From contig NZ_SMYO01000014.1 in the NCBI RefSeq assembly GCF_004358205.1, positions 43,329 through 107,328 on the forward strand: a stretch of DNA of 64,000 bases, given 5' to 3'. Shown piece after piece: positions 16,576 to 26,243 of the stretch; positions within the stretch are counted from its first letter, which is position 1; each line of letters begins with the position of its first letter. Source of the DNA: Bacillus salipaludis. Its GTDB lineage: Bacteria > Bacillota > Bacilli > Bacillales_B > DSM-18226. Position numbers and translations under genes: made by a program. A model generated the notes under the pieces. That model was not told where the DNA came from. It was given only the letters and a program-made list of their open reading frames with translations, and searched no databases.

Positions 16576-17841
16576 ATGGAAATTACTAAACATCTCTTCC
16601 TAAACCTTTCCATTTTAATAATTCTCCTGTTTTTTTACTTGATATGTTTTGATAAATATAAAAAACTACTTACCTTAAAACCTATCTTGATTTTTTTATT
16701 CACGGGCTTAATATGGGTTTGTGTTCAACTTTCCTATAATCCAGTACCGTTTTCCCACTATGATCTAAGAATTATCCCTTTAGTGATTGGCGGTTTGTAT
16801 CTTGGAATGGGTCCAATCCTTGTTTTAGCTTTATTAATCATTAGAAGTTTTTACGGATGGGATATCGGTTTATTGGAAACTTCCATACTCTATGGTCCAC
16901 TTGCCATTGTATTTTGGCTCATAACTCCCTGGTATTGGAAGCAGAGTTCTTCAAGACGAATCCTTATTGCTGTGTTACTAGGGATGATCCTTGGTATCCT
17001 TACGATTGGCGGAATGGAACTATTCCATCCCTATACTAATTGGATTGACGCCTGGTTTGCCTTCTTAGTGATTCCTCCGCTAGGAATAGCTATTGTTTCG
17101 TATGCAATTGAATTTGTTAAAAAAAATAACCAAATGCGTCTGCAATTGATTAAAACAGAGAAATTAAAGGCAGTCGAACAAATGGGGGCGGCAATATCTC
17201 ATGAAATTCGCAATCCCCTGACAGCAGCCAGTGGCTTTGTTCAGTTATTGCAGGATGATTATCTGCCACGCCATAAAAGAAGAGAGTACCTTGCACTCGT
17301 GAGGGACGAATTACTTTCTGCTGAACGGGTTATTCAAGATTACCTGACCTTTGCAAAACCTGCCCTAGAGGCGTATGAGGAACTGAATGTAAAAAGTGAA
17401 CTTAAGCAAATCATAAATATACTGCAGCCTTTAGCCAATCAAAATTCTGTAGAGATTAATACAGACTTTTCGGTCATTGGTTTTATAAAAGGCGACCAGC
17501 AGAAATTTCGTCAGTGTTTTATTAATGTCCTCAAAAATGCAATTGAGTCCATGCCAAACGGAGGATACCTTTCCTTAAAAACGGAATATGACCAGGAATA
17601 TGTGTCTGTTACTGTTAAGGATACAGGTGTCGGGATGACAAAAGAACAGCTTGAAAGGCTTGGCGAACCCTTTTATTCTACAAAAGGTTCAAAGGGGACC
17701 GGACTTGGAATGATGGTCGTGTATAGCATTGTTCGGGCCATGGGCGGATGGATTCGGGTAGAAAGTGAAGTAGAAGCCGGAACCGTCTTTCATTTTCATT
17801 TTCCTGCCATCAGGCCATATAGAAAAGCAGAAAATCAATAA
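16576..17841 (+). CDS. KinB-like sensor histidine kinase
   Basis: 421 residues. About six TM helices fill residues 1-195 and include a LYT-type stretch (IIPLVIGGLYLGMGPILVLALLI). The dimerisation/phosphoacceptor box AAISHEIRNPLTAASGFVQLL follows at about residues 208-228, and the ATPase domain has NVLKNAIESMPNGG (N box), DTGVGMT (G1) and STKGSKGTGLGMMVV (G2). The H box is of the sporulation-kinase kind, so a role in feeding the Spo0F phosphorelay like KinB is likely but not proven. No response regulator is adjacent, typical of orphan Kin proteins. Start ATG 16576 has only a weak ribosome site (GGACGGTG). Confidence 0.85.
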   Translation: MEITKHLFLNLSILIILLFFYLICFDKYKKLLTLKPILIFLFTGLIWVCVQLSYNPVPFSHYDLRIIPLVIGGLYLGMGPILVLALLIIRSFYGWDIGLLETSILYGPLAIVFWLITPWYWKQSSSRRILIAVLLGMILGILTIGGMELFHPYTNWIDAWFAFLVIPPLGIAIVSYAIEFVKKNNQMRLQLIKTEKLKAVEQMGAAISHEIRNPLTAASGFVQLLQDDYLPRHKRREYLALVRDELLSAERVIQDYLTFAKPALEAYEELNVKSELKQIINILQPLANQNSVEINTDFSVIGFIKGDQQKFRQCFINVLKNAIESMPNGGYLSLKTEYDQEYVSVTVKDTGVGMTKEQLERLGEPFYSTKGSKGTGLGMMVVYSIVRAMGGWIRVESEVEAGTVFHFHFPAIRPYRKAENQ

Positions 17842-17880
17842 GAAATGGACAGATGGATTTTACATCCTCTGTCCATTTTT
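17842..17880 (+). terminator. Bidirectional terminator between the kinase gene and nagR
   Basis: AAATGGACAGA pairs with TCTGTCCATTT with extra pairing (TGGA/TCC) inside. A runs on one side and T runs on the other serve both convergent genes. Confidence 0.85.
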
Positions 17881-18601
17881 AACGTTTCATTCGGATCATA
17901 AATTTATAACGGTCTGCACGATAGGTGGACTTTACAAACTCAACTGGAGTCCCGTCATGTAAGAATGTATTTCGATGGATGAGCATGACAGGTGCACCTG
18001 CAGAAATCTTCAAATAAGGTGCCTCAAGCCGATTGGCAATCGATGACTCAATCGTCTGCGTAGCATAATCAATTCGCAGGTTTAACTGGCCCTCAATATA
18101 CTCGTATAGTGACCGATTGACAATCTCCTCTGTTATTCCCTTAATGAGATTAGCAGAGATATAATTGATTTCTATCGCCATGGGGAGATCATCCGCCAAA
18201 CGGATCCGTTTAATTTCATATACAGGACCATATTCTTTTATGGCCAATTGATTAGCGATTTGGGCGGTTGCAGGAATCACCTCAAAAGACAGCAGCTGAC
18301 TTCCCGGGTTTAATCCCCTAGATTTCATATCCTCTGTAAAGCTTGTTAGCCCTTGCAATGCCTGTTCAATTTTTCGGTCCGCTACAAATGTTCCCTTACC
18401 TTGCAACCGAAATAAATATCCATTATTTACCAGTTGTGTAAAGGCTTGTCTAACCGTCATCCTGCTTATTTGATATTTTTCAGCATATTCTCTTTCAGGA
18501 GGCAGCGCATCTCCCGGCTGTAATTCGCCTTTTTCAATTAAATCCTTTATATGTTCTTCCAGTTGATAATAAATTGGAATGGGGGAATGTTTATCAATCA
18601 T
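17879..18601 (-). CDS. nagR: GntR/HutC regulator of N-acetylglucosamine genes
   Basis: 240 residues from ATG 18601, chosen because MIDKHSPIPIYYQLEEHIK matches the start of NagR/YvoA. AGAGGAG sits only 1 base before that ATG, an unusually tight spacing. An in-frame TTG at 18637 is the alternative. An N-terminal winged helix (PPEREYAEKYQISRMTVRQAF) is followed by a UTRA effector domain (about 85-235) with RNTFLHDGTPVEFVKSTYRADRY. In Bacilli this protein represses nag genes and is released by amino-sugar phosphates. It is the last gene of nagA-nagB-nagR, and its presumed operators lie in front of nagA and nagP. Confidence 0.92.
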   Translation of the reverse strand: MIDKHSPIPIYYQLEEHIKDLIEKGELQPGDALPPEREYAEKYQISRMTVRQAFTQLVNNGYLFRLQGKGTFVADRKIEQALQGLTSFTEDMKSRGLNPGSQLLSFEVIPATAQIANQLAIKEYGPVYEIKRIRLADDLPMAIEINYISANLIKGITEEIVNRSLYEYIEGQLNLRIDYATQTIESSIANRLEAPYLKISAGAPVMLIHRNTFLHDGTPVEFVKSTYRADRYKFMIRMKR

Positions 18602-18649
18602 GCTCCTCTCAACTGCGTCCTTTCTTGGCCATATCAATCGAAAGAATAT

Positions 18650-19396
18650 CTATTCTTTCAACATTGGAATTTTCAAATCTAAAATAGCTGCTTCATCTGC
18701 AATAATTGTAACACATGGGTGATTTTTCAGTACAGAAGCAGGGAAATTTTCATTTAATTCCGAGTGCAAAAGTTGGTACATAGCATCCCTTTTGCTTTCC
18801 CCAGAAACCAATAGTAGAATTTCTTTACTCTTCATAATCGTTGAAATCCCCATTGTAATGGCCTGTGTCGGAACTTCTTCCGGACGATTAAAAAATCTTG
18901 CATTCGCTTCAATCGTCGAAGGCGCCAGGTTCACAATATGTGTTTTTGATTGAAAGGATGTTCCCGGTTCATTAAAACCTATATGCCCATTACTCCCAAT
19001 TCCAAGAACCTGCAGATCAATACCGCCGTGACCCGCTAGTAAATCCTCATAACGATTACATTCCTCTTCAATATTCCTGCCATTACCTTTTGGAACAAAA
19101 GTATTCGCTTTTTTAATATCAATATGGTTAAACAAATTCTCATCCATATAATACCGGTAGCTATTTTTATCTGTTCCAGCAAGGCCGATATATTCATCAA
19201 GATTAAAGGTCGTGACGTGCTGATAGGAGGTTCCATTTTTTTGATGATCTTTTATAAGGTTTTGATAGGTCCCAGTTGGTGTACCGCCAGTAGCTAATCC
19301 AAGGGTGATGGAAGGATTATCAAGAACCTTTTTCATTATATATTCAGCAGCTGTTTCGCTCATTTGCTGATAATTTTTTACTTCAATAAATTTCAT
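18650..19396 (-). CDS. nagB: Glucosamine-6-phosphate deaminase
   Basis: 248 residues, full length for the Bacillus type. It converts glucosamine 6-phosphate to fructose 6-phosphate and ammonia. Signature segments are GLATGGTPTGTYQNL, TFNLDEYIGL (catalytic Asp), LGIGSNGHIGFNEPGTSF (with His) and VSGESK. It starts 0 bases after the nagA stop, with a ribosome site (GGAGGAAATC) inside the nagA end, so translation is probably coupled. Confidence 0.97.
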   Translation of the reverse strand: MKFIEVKNYQQMSETAAEYIMKKVLDNPSITLGLATGGTPTGTYQNLIKDHQKNGTSYQHVTTFNLDEYIGLAGTDKNSYRYYMDENLFNHIDIKKANTFVPKGNGRNIEEECNRYEDLLAGHGGIDLQVLGIGSNGHIGFNEPGTSFQSKTHIVNLAPSTIEANARFFNRPEEVPTQAITMGISTIMKSKEILLLVSGESKRDAMYQLLHSELNENFPASVLKNHPCVTIIADEAAILDLKIPMLKE

Positions 19397-20590
19397 TTAG
19401 ATTTCCTCCTTTTTAAAGGCCACTTTTCCTCGGCATATCGTCATATAAACTTCCAACTGATCATCTAATATTACGATGTCTGCATCTTTTCCTTCAGCAA
19501 TACTTCCTTTACGATCATAGATATTTAGTTGCTTAGCCGGGTTTACTGAAGTCATTTCGATGGCGTCTTCAAGTGAACAACCTGTAAATGTAAGAAAATT
19601 TTTCACAGCATCCCCGAGTCTTAAAATACTACCCGCCAGTGTCCCATCATCAAGGAATGCTTTACCATCCCGTACATTTACCTGCTGACCGCCAAGATCG
19701 TATTGGCCGTTTTTCAAACATTTTGCCCGCATTGAGTCTGTGATTAAAATTAACCCTTCTTTGCGTTTTAGTTTGTAAGCCAGTTCAATCATTTCTGGGC
19801 GGACATGGACTCCATCTACAATCATTTCAGCAATTAGTTCATCCCGTAAAAGGGCAGCTCCCGCCACACCCGGCTCGCGGTGGTGCAGCCCGCGCATTTG
19901 ATTAAAAAGATGAGTGACGTGATTGGCACCTGCATCAATGGCAGTAATTACTTCTTCATAAGCTGCATCGGTATGACCAATCGAAGCAATCACCCCATTT
20001 TCCTTAAGATAACGTATCAGTTCTAAACCACCGGGACGTTCAGGTGCTAACGTTACAAGTTTAATATTCCCCTTTGAAAGGTCCTGCCATTTCTTAAATA
20101 AAGAAAGATCCGGATCAATAATATGCTCAATCGGCTGCGCACCCGCCCTTTTTTTATTGACAAATGGCCCTTCAAGATGAATCCCCAGGATTTCAGCACT
20201 TCCTTCGGTCGATTGTGTTTCTATAAATTTTCCCGCATTGATTAATGCGGTTTCTATTTCCGCTTTTTCCTGTGTCATGGTAGTAGCTAAAAAGCTGGTC
20301 GTGCCTTCTTTCGGAAGGGCTGCCGTCATATTTTCCAAAGCTTCAGGTGTAGCGTCCATCACGTCAGCGCCATTCACCCCATGTATATGAACATCAATAA
20401 AACCGGGAATGGCTTTATATTGCGATGAAATTTCTATCATTTCGTATTCTTCTACATTTTTAAGCTCATCTGTTAATCCCAATTCCACTATTTTTTGATC
20501 TTTAATTTTTATATAACCATTTTGAATAATCTTGTCTTCTGTATAAATTTGAATACCCTTTAGTAAAATATGATTAACTTTTGCAGGCAT
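19397..20590 (-). CDS. nagA: N-acetylglucosamine-6-phosphate deacetylase
   Basis: 397 residues from ATG 20590, 9 bases after AAAGGGG. The frame extends to a TTG at 20608 that overlaps the ribosome site. The amidohydrolase barrel is marked by PGFIDVHIHGVNGADVMD (HxH), GIHLEGPFVNKKRAGAQP (metal Glu), IASIGHTDAAYEE and LITDSM. It removes the acetyl group from GlcNAc-6-P imported by the divergent NagP. First gene of nagA-nagB-nagR. Confidence 0.97.
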   Translation of the reverse strand: MPAKVNHILLKGIQIYTEDKIIQNGYIKIKDQKIVELGLTDELKNVEEYEMIEISSQYKAIPGFIDVHIHGVNGADVMDATPEALENMTAALPKEGTTSFLATTMTQEKAEIETALINAGKFIETQSTEGSAEILGIHLEGPFVNKKRAGAQPIEHIIDPDLSLFKKWQDLSKGNIKLVTLAPERPGGLELIRYLKENGVIASIGHTDAAYEEVITAIDAGANHVTHLFNQMRGLHHREPGVAGAALLRDELIAEMIVDGVHVRPEMIELAYKLKRKEGLILITDSMRAKCLKNGQYDLGGQQVNVRDGKAFLDDGTLAGSILRLGDAVKNFLTFTGCSLEDAIEMTSVNPAKQLNIYDRKGSIAEGKDADIVILDDQLEVYMTICRGKVAFKKEEI

Positions 20591-20611
20591 CTTCATTACC
20601 CCTTTCAAGTT

Positions 20612-20656
20612 ACTTTCATATTAGCACTTTTAACTTATAGTTGTCTATACCAATTA
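20612..20656 (-). promoter_or_regulatory. nagA promoter with NagR-type operator
   Basis: On the minus strand a -35 TAGACA and -10 TAATAT are spaced 18 bases apart. The -35 lies within ATTGGTATAGACAACTA (20638-20656), a half-palindrome of the GGTATAGACC type bound by NagR/DasR-like regulators. The same box occurs in front of nagP. Confidence 0.75.
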
Positions 20657-20740
20657 AACGCTCTTGATTCATTATAAATAAATGTTAACGTCTTTATTAT
20701 TAAAGATTTTGGTAATAAATTATCCCCTTTTAATTTTTAA

Positions 20741-20777
20741 ATTGGTATAGACATCTATAATAATCGAGTGGTATGAT
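20741..20777 (+). promoter_or_regulatory. nagP promoter with NagR-type operator
   Basis: ATTGGTATAGACATCTAT (20741-20758) mirrors the site before nagA. TAGACA (20748-20753) serves as -35 and TATGAT (20772-20777) as -10 with an 18-base spacer, so a bound NagR would block RNA polymerase on both sides of the divergent region. Confidence 0.75.
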
Positions 20778-20789
20778 AACAATGCATTT

Positions 20790-20805
20790 TAAAAACGCTT
20801 TCACA
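20790..20805 (+). promoter_or_regulatory. Probable CcpA cre site in the nagP leader
   Basis: TAAAAACGCTTTCACA (reverse TGTGAAAGCGTTTTTA) matches the TGAAARCGNTTTNA core of cre sites. It lies just after the -10, a position that gives carbon catabolite repression. Confidence 0.65.
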
Positions 20806-20837
20806 AATAACTTCTAAAGCAAAGGAGAGAAACAGAT

Positions 20838-22727
20838 ATGTTAGGATTTTTACAAAGAATCGGAAAAGCATTAATGCTTCCAATTGCGGTGCTTCCAGCT
20901 GCCGGATTATTACTCCGATTTGGACAGCCTGATCTATTGAACATCCCTTTTATCGCCAATGCCGGTAATGCTATTTTTGCAAATTTAGCATTGATTTTTG
21001 CCATTGGTGTGGCAATGGGTTTCGCTAAAGATAACAATGGTGCTGCCGCATTAGCAGGTGCTATTGGTTATTTAGTATTAACAGAAGGTACAAAAGCAAT
21101 TGATAAAAATATAAATATGGGGGTTCTCGGCGGGATTTTAGCCGGGATTATTGCAGGGCTTCTTTACAATCGTTTCCGTGATGTAAAACTGCCAGAATGG
21201 TTAGGTTTCTTTAGTGGCAGAAGATTTGTTCCAATCATCACCTCAGTCGCGATGGTGGTTTTGGCAGGCATCGCCGGGTTTGTTTGGCCGCCTATCCAAG
21301 ATGGTATTAATAGTCTTGGGAATTGGATTATTGGTTTAGGTGCAATAGGTTCTGGCCTTTTTGGATTTTTAAACCGGTTACTAATTCCATTAGGACTTCA
21401 CCATGTATTAAACAGTTTATTCTGGTTCCAATTTGGAGAATTTCAGGGGAAAACAGGGGATATTGCCCGCTTCTTTGCAGGAGATCCAACTGCCGGCGGT
21501 TATATGACAGGATTCTTCCCCATCATGATGTTTGGACTTCCTGCAGCAGCCTTTGCGATTATTGCTGCAGCTAAGCCTGAAAAAAGAAAATCAGTATCCG
21601 GTATGTTTATCGGGCTTGCGTTGACTTCATTTCTAACAGGAATTACAGAACCAATTGAATTTTCATTTATGTTTATTGCCCCATTACTTTATGGTGTTCA
21701 CGCAGTTTTAACGGGCCTATCGATGTGGATTACTTCATTATTAGGAATTAAAGATGGGTTTACCTTTTCTGCAGGGGCCATTGATTATGCATTAAACTTC
21801 AACATTGCTCAAAAGCCATTATTGTTATTATTGGTTGGTGTAGTGTACGCAATTATCTATTTCATCATTTTTTATGGATTAATTAAGGCTTTTAATATTA
21901 AAACCCCTGGCCGTGAGGATGAAGAGGCAGCCGAGCTTAATCAAGATACTCCAAGCACGGTTGGAGGAAACAAATATGAGACCATGGCTTATCATTTTAT
22001 TAACGATATTGGCGGCAGAGAGAACATCACTTCAATTGACAATTGTACAACCCGTTTACGCTTAAATATTAAAGATATGGAAAAAGTAAAGGATTCTTCT
22101 TTAAAAGCGCATGGAGCCAAAGGAATTATGAAATTGAATAAAAACAACCTGCAAGTTGTCGTTGGTACCGAGGTGGAATTTGTTGCGGATGCAATGAAGA
22201 GAATGGATATGAATCAAGTACAAGTTGACGATTCTATCACGGATTCTGCTGCTCCAATGACGGATAGCAGGATGGAATTAACGGAAGAAGACTTTGTTAT
22301 GCCAATTAAAGGAGAAATTATTCCACTTTCCGAAGTGCCAGATCAGGTTTTCTCGCAAAAAATGATGGGAGATGGTTTCGGGATTATTCCAGAAAATGGA
22401 TCTGTTGTATCTCCTGTTGACGGGGAAATCCTTAATGTGTTCCCTACAAAGCATGCCATCGGTATTCGTTCTAACCAAGGCTACGAAATTCTCATCCATA
22501 TTGGGTTAGATACGGTAAATTTAAAAGGAGAAGGCTTTACGGTTCTCGTGAATGAGGGAGACAAAGTGACAAAGGGACAAGCGATTCTTAATTTTGATTT
22601 AGAATTCATTAAGAAATCAGTTCCATCTACGGTTACACCAGTGATCTTTACAAACTTAACAAAATTAAATGTTAAAAAGCATGGTCAAACCGAGCAAGGA
22701 AAGAACGGAATCCTCTCAATAGAATAA
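20838..22727 (+). CDS. nagP: PTS system N-acetylglucosamine-specific EIICBA
   Basis: 629 residues in the order EIIC-EIIB-EIIA. EIIC (about 1-355) is a glucose-family membrane domain with VAMGFAKDNNGAAALAG and LTGITEPIEFSFMFIAP. EIIB (about 380-460) carries the phospho-Cys in SIDNCTTRLRL. EIIA (about 480-629) carries the phospho-His region in EILIHIGLDTVNLKGEGF. Import and phosphorylation of GlcNAc feed NagA and NagB on the other strand. Bacillus subtilis NagP, as I recall, lacks the EIIA part, so the fused form makes this transporter self-sufficient for the final steps. AAAGGAGAG precedes the ATG. Confidence 0.95.
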   Translation: MLGFLQRIGKALMLPIAVLPAAGLLLRFGQPDLLNIPFIANAGNAIFANLALIFAIGVAMGFAKDNNGAAALAGAIGYLVLTEGTKAIDKNINMGVLGGILAGIIAGLLYNRFRDVKLPEWLGFFSGRRFVPIITSVAMVVLAGIAGFVWPPIQDGINSLGNWIIGLGAIGSGLFGFLNRLLIPLGLHHVLNSLFWFQFGEFQGKTGDIARFFAGDPTAGGYMTGFFPIMMFGLPAAAFAIIAAAKPEKRKSVSGMFIGLALTSFLTGITEPIEFSFMFIAPLLYGVHAVLTGLSMWITSLLGIKDGFTFSAGAIDYALNFNIAQKPLLLLLVGVVYAIIYFIIFYGLIKAFNIKTPGREDEEAAELNQDTPSTVGGNKYETMAYHFINDIGGRENITSIDNCTTRLRLNIKDMEKVKDSSLKAHGAKGIMKLNKNNLQVVVGTEVEFVADAMKRMDMNQVQVDDSITDSAAPMTDSRMELTEEDFVMPIKGEIIPLSEVPDQVFSQKMMGDGFGIIPENGSVVSPVDGEILNVFPTKHAIGIRSNQGYEILIHIGLDTVNLKGEGFTVLVNEGDKVTKGQAILNFDLEFIKKSVPSTVTPVIFTNLTKLNVKKHGQTEQGKNGILSIE

Positions 22728-22730
22728 CGG

Positions 22731-22763
22731 AAAAACGACAGGTGCCTGACACCTGTCGTTTTT
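22731..22763 (+). terminator. Bidirectional terminator between nagP and yhbH
   Basis: AAAAACGACAGGTG pairs with CACCTGTCGTTTTT over a 5-base loop, a perfect 14-bp stem between convergent genes. Confidence 0.92.
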
Positions 22764-22764
22764 G

Positions 22765-23931
22765 TTATGCGTATAATTTTGATTCTTCCTGTTGGAAGAA
22801 GCTCTTCATGGCATGGAATACATCGGCTTTTTGCTTGAGGATATAATAGCGGAAATGCTCATCCTTGATATTTTTATAAGCAGACATTAAGGTGGAGTGG
22901 CGGTTATACTGATTAACCTCGCCGTAACCAAACATATTCGACACCTTCATTAACTCCTCCACCAATTTGACACAGCGTGCGTTATCAGATGTTAGATTAT
23001 CACCGTCTGAAAAATGGAATGGATAGATGTTATATTTTCTTGGACTATATTTGTCATCAATTAATTCTAATGCCTTCCTATAGGCAGATGAACAGATTGT
23101 TCCACCGCTTTCTCCTTTAGAAAAGAAATCTTCCTCCGTAACAACCTTTGCTTCGGTATGGTGAGCAATAAATTCAATTTCCACCGTTTCGTATTTCGTT
23201 CTTAAAAAGCGTGTCATCCAGAAGAAAAAGCTTCGTGCCATATACTTTTCCCAAATTCCCATACTTCCGCTTGTGTCCATCATCGCGAGTACCACTGCTT
23301 TAGAATCTGGCTTAATGACCTCATTCCAGGTCTTAAATTTTAAATCATCCTTATAAATTGGATGAAATGCAGGTTTCCCACTCATCGCATTGCGTTTGAA
23401 TGCAGACATCATCGTCCGCTTTTTATCAATATTCCCCATTAGCCCTGTTTTTCGAATATCATTAAATTCAATATTCTCAACCAAATGTTCTTCTTGTTCT
23501 TTTCTCTTTAAATTTGGAAGCTCTAACTGTTTGAATAATGCTTCCTCTAATTCCATTAACGAAACTTCAGCCTCAAAATAGTCCTCTCCAGCTTGATCGC
23601 CGGCGCCTTGCCCTTTTCCCGGACCCTTTTGCCCGCTAGAACCGTCACGTGCTACTACATCCCCGACTTGGCTGTCACCGTTACCTTGGCCCACGTGTTT
23701 GTTTTTGTCGTAATTATAACGAATTTTATATTCGTCCAGTGAACGAATCGGAATTTTTACCACATCTCGACCGTTTGACATAATGATGCTTTCTTCTGTG
23801 ATAAGATCTGGAAGATTATTTCGAATCGCCTCTTGAACTTTTTCCTGGTGCCGCTGCTGGTCATCGTGGCCTTTACGGTGGAGGGACCAATCTTCTCTAG
23901 AAATCACAAATTGATGGTTATCGTCTGACAA
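22765..23931 (-). CDS. yhbH: Sporulation protein YhbH (DUF444, von Willebrand A fold)
   Basis: 388 residues. The DUF444 family has a linker rich in Gly, Gln and Asp (about residues 80-115, [11 protein letters not shown] to QAGEDYF) and a C-terminal von Willebrand A-like domain with the metal-site motif [13 protein letters not shown] and [13 protein letters not shown]. In Bacillus it is expressed during sporulation together with prkA and needed for efficient spore formation; its biochemistry is poorly known. It lies 230 bases downstream of prkA with a terminator-like hairpin between. The third usual partner, SpoVR, is not in the window. Confidence 0.95.
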   Translation of the reverse strand: MSDDNHQFVISREDWSLHRKGHDDQQRHQEKVQEAIRNNLPDLITEESIIMSNGRDVVKIPIRSLDEYKIRYNYDKNKHVGQGNGDSQVGDVVARDGSSGQKGPGKGQGAGDQAGEDYFEAEVSLMELEEALFKQLELPNLKRKEQEEHLVENIEFNDIRKTGLMGNIDKKRTMMSAFKRNAMSGKPAFHPIYKDDLKFKTWNEVIKPDSKAVVLAMMDTSGSMGIWEKYMARSFFFWMTRFLRTKYETVEIEFIAHHTEAKVVTEEDFFSKGESGGTICSSAYRKALELIDDKYSPRKYNIYPFHFSDGDNLTSDNARCVKLVEELMKVSNMFGYGEVNQYNRHSTLMSAYKNIKDEHFRYYILKQKADVFHAMKSFFQQEESKLYA

Positions 23932-24113
23932 TTAAAACCCCTCCCTATAAAATTTTGAAAATCCTTTGCACACATTTTTTTCTACCACATACTATAACTC
24001 GAGTGTAAAAATCCAATTGAAATATTGATTACTTTATCCTATGCAGAAACAGCGAATAATTTACAAATAATTTTGACAATTGGTGTTTTGCCTATGAAAA
24101 TGGACAAGAATTT

Positions 24114-24151
24114 TGATAGAAAAAGACTGGCAAAATTACTTCTGCCAGTCC
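24114..24151 (-). terminator. Terminator after prkA
   Basis: GACTGGCA and TGCCAGTC pair over a 10-base loop, followed on the minus strand by TTTTTC. It separates prkA from yhbH. Confidence 0.8.
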
Positions 24152-24160
24152 GTATAGCCG

Positions 24161-26056
24161 TTAGCGATTTAATAAGCTTCCTACATATCTCAATAGTTCG
24201 TTTGCTGATGTCGAATTATAACCATGCTCATCAATCAGCCTTGCAACAACATCATTGATTTTTTTCAATTGCTGTTCATCCGGCGTTTTCGATGATGTGG
24301 TTATCTTTACAACATCCTTAAGATCAGCAAACAGCTTCTTCTGGATGGCTTCACGCAGACGGTCATGGGAATTATAATCGAACCGCTTGCCTTTTCTCGC
24401 ATAGGCCGAAATACGGATTAAGATTTCTTCCCTGAATGCTTTTTTCGCATTCTCGGAAATACCAATTTGTTCCTCAATGGAACGCATTAGTTTTTCATCT
24501 GGATTAATTTCTTCACCAGTTAATGGGTCGCGAAGCTTTGCTTTATTGCAGTAGGCTTCGACATTATCCAGATAGTTATCCATAAGTGTCTTGGCAGACT
24601 CTTCATAGGAGTAGACAAATGCTTTTTGGACTTCATTTTTCGCAATATTATCATACTCTTTCCGAGCTACTGCAATATAGTTCATATAACGTTCACGCAG
24701 TTCTGCTGTGATGGACGGATGCTGGTCTAGCCCATCCTTCAACGACCTTAATACGTCTAAGGCATTAATAGAAGGTACCTCTTTACGAATGATTGTAGAG
24801 GAAATTCGGTTAATGACATAACGTGGGTCAATACCGCTCATTCCTTCATCCTGGTACTCTTTCTTAAGTTCCTCAATATCTGCTGTATTAAATCCTTCAA
24901 CACTTTCGCCATCATATAGGCGCATTTTCTTAACTAAATCGATATCACCTTTTTTCGGTTCCTTCAATCGAGTTAGTATGGTAAACATTGCAGCAACCTT
25001 TAGTGTATGCGGCGCAATGTGAACATTCGACACATCACTTTCCCGGATCATTTTTTCATAAATTCTTTCTTCCTGTGACACCTTAAGATTGTAAGGGATT
25101 GGCATGACGATAATCCTGGAATGAAGGGCTTCATTCTTTTTATTGGAAATAAATGAACGGTATTCCGTTTCATTCGTATGTGCGACAATTAATTCATCCG
25201 CACTGATTAACGCAAACCTGCCCGCTTTGAAATTTCCTTCTTGTGTTAACGAAAGCAGATGCCATAAAAACTTTTCATCACATTTTAGCATCTCTTGGAA
25301 TTCCATCATTCCTCGGTTAGCTTTATTTAGTTCCCCGTCAAAACGGTATGCCCGTGGATCTGATTCGGAACCAAACTCTGCAATGGTTGAAAAGTCAATA
25401 CTTCCAGTTAAATCGGCAATATCCTGTGACTTTGGATCGGATGGACTAAAGGTTCCGATACCGGTACGTTTATCCTCTGAGAAAAAGATTCTTTCCACTT
25501 GAACATCTTCAATTCTTCCGCCATATTCTTGTTCAAGGCGCATCATGTTTAATGGCGACAAATTCCCTTCAATGCGAATCCCATATTCTTCATGAAATTC
25601 ATCCCGTAAATGATGGGGAATTAAATGCAATGGATCTTCGTGCATCGGGCAGCCTTTAATCGCGAAGACAGACCCTCGATCTGAGCGTGAATAACTCTCT
25701 AATCCTCTTTTTAGCATCGTTACCAATGTAGACTTACCGCCGCTGACTGGGCCCATTAACAACAAAATACGCTTTCTGACATCTAGCCTTTTAGCGGCCG
25801 GATGAAAGTATTCTTCCACAAGGCGTTCAAGTGCTTCCTCTAATCCAAATAATTGATTACTAAAGAAATTGTACTTCTTCGTCCCTTTTTCTTCTTCAAT
25901 CCCCGCATCCTTAATCATATTATAAACTCGAGAATGTGCAGACTGTGCAACCCATGGCTTGTTCTTCAACAACTCCAAATAATCGGCAAAAGTTCCTTCC
26001 CAACGCAGCTTTTCTTCCTCTTCACGAAACATCTCGATTTTTTTTAAAATATCCAT
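24161..26056 (-). CDS. prkA: PrkA AAA+ serine protein kinase/protease
   Basis: 631 residues, full length. The N-terminal AAA domain has the Walker A LLMGPVSGGKSTLVTM (about residue 105) and a long insert with PMHEDPLHLIP. The C-terminal third is the PrkA kinase-like domain with DPRYVINRISSTI and the region ending LLRYVGSLLNR. In Bacillus subtilis PrkA acts in the forespore/mother-cell programme upstream of sigma K; both kinase and ATP-dependent protease activity have been reported. Ribosome site GGGGGAGGGCC precedes the ATG. Pairs with yhbH downstream. Confidence 0.96.
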   Translation of the reverse strand: MDILKKIEMFREEEEKLRWEGTFADYLELLKNKPWVAQSAHSRVYNMIKDAGIEEEKGTKKYNFFSNQLFGLEEALERLVEEYFHPAAKRLDVRKRILLLMGPVSGGKSTLVTMLKRGLESYSRSDRGSVFAIKGCPMHEDPLHLIPHHLRDEFHEEYGIRIEGNLSPLNMMRLEQEYGGRIEDVQVERIFFSEDKRTGIGTFSPSDPKSQDIADLTGSIDFSTIAEFGSESDPRAYRFDGELNKANRGMMEFQEMLKCDEKFLWHLLSLTQEGNFKAGRFALISADELIVAHTNETEYRSFISNKKNEALHSRIIVMPIPYNLKVSQEERIYEKMIRESDVSNVHIAPHTLKVAAMFTILTRLKEPKKGDIDLVKKMRLYDGESVEGFNTADIEELKKEYQDEGMSGIDPRYVINRISSTIIRKEVPSINALDVLRSLKDGLDQHPSITAELRERYMNYIAVARKEYDNIAKNEVQKAFVYSYEESAKTLMDNYLDNVEAYCNKAKLRDPLTGEEINPDEKLMRSIEEQIGISENAKKAFREEILIRISAYARKGKRFDYNSHDRLREAIQKKLFADLKDVVKITTSSKTPDEQQLKKINDVVARLIDEHGYNSTSANELLRYVGSLLNR

Positions 26057-26243
26057 AAGGCCCTCCCCCTGTAGCTTAGTCAGAGACGATTAATATACTC
26101 TATGCACGTAGGAACTTGAACATGCGTAACCAAGACATTTAGTCCCTATCTTTTTTGTTACAGCCCTTTTCATTTATTAAAGTTAGGCTATAATAAAACT
26201 ATATGCTCGACTAATCGAAAAAATTTGCGGGAGGGTTTACATA

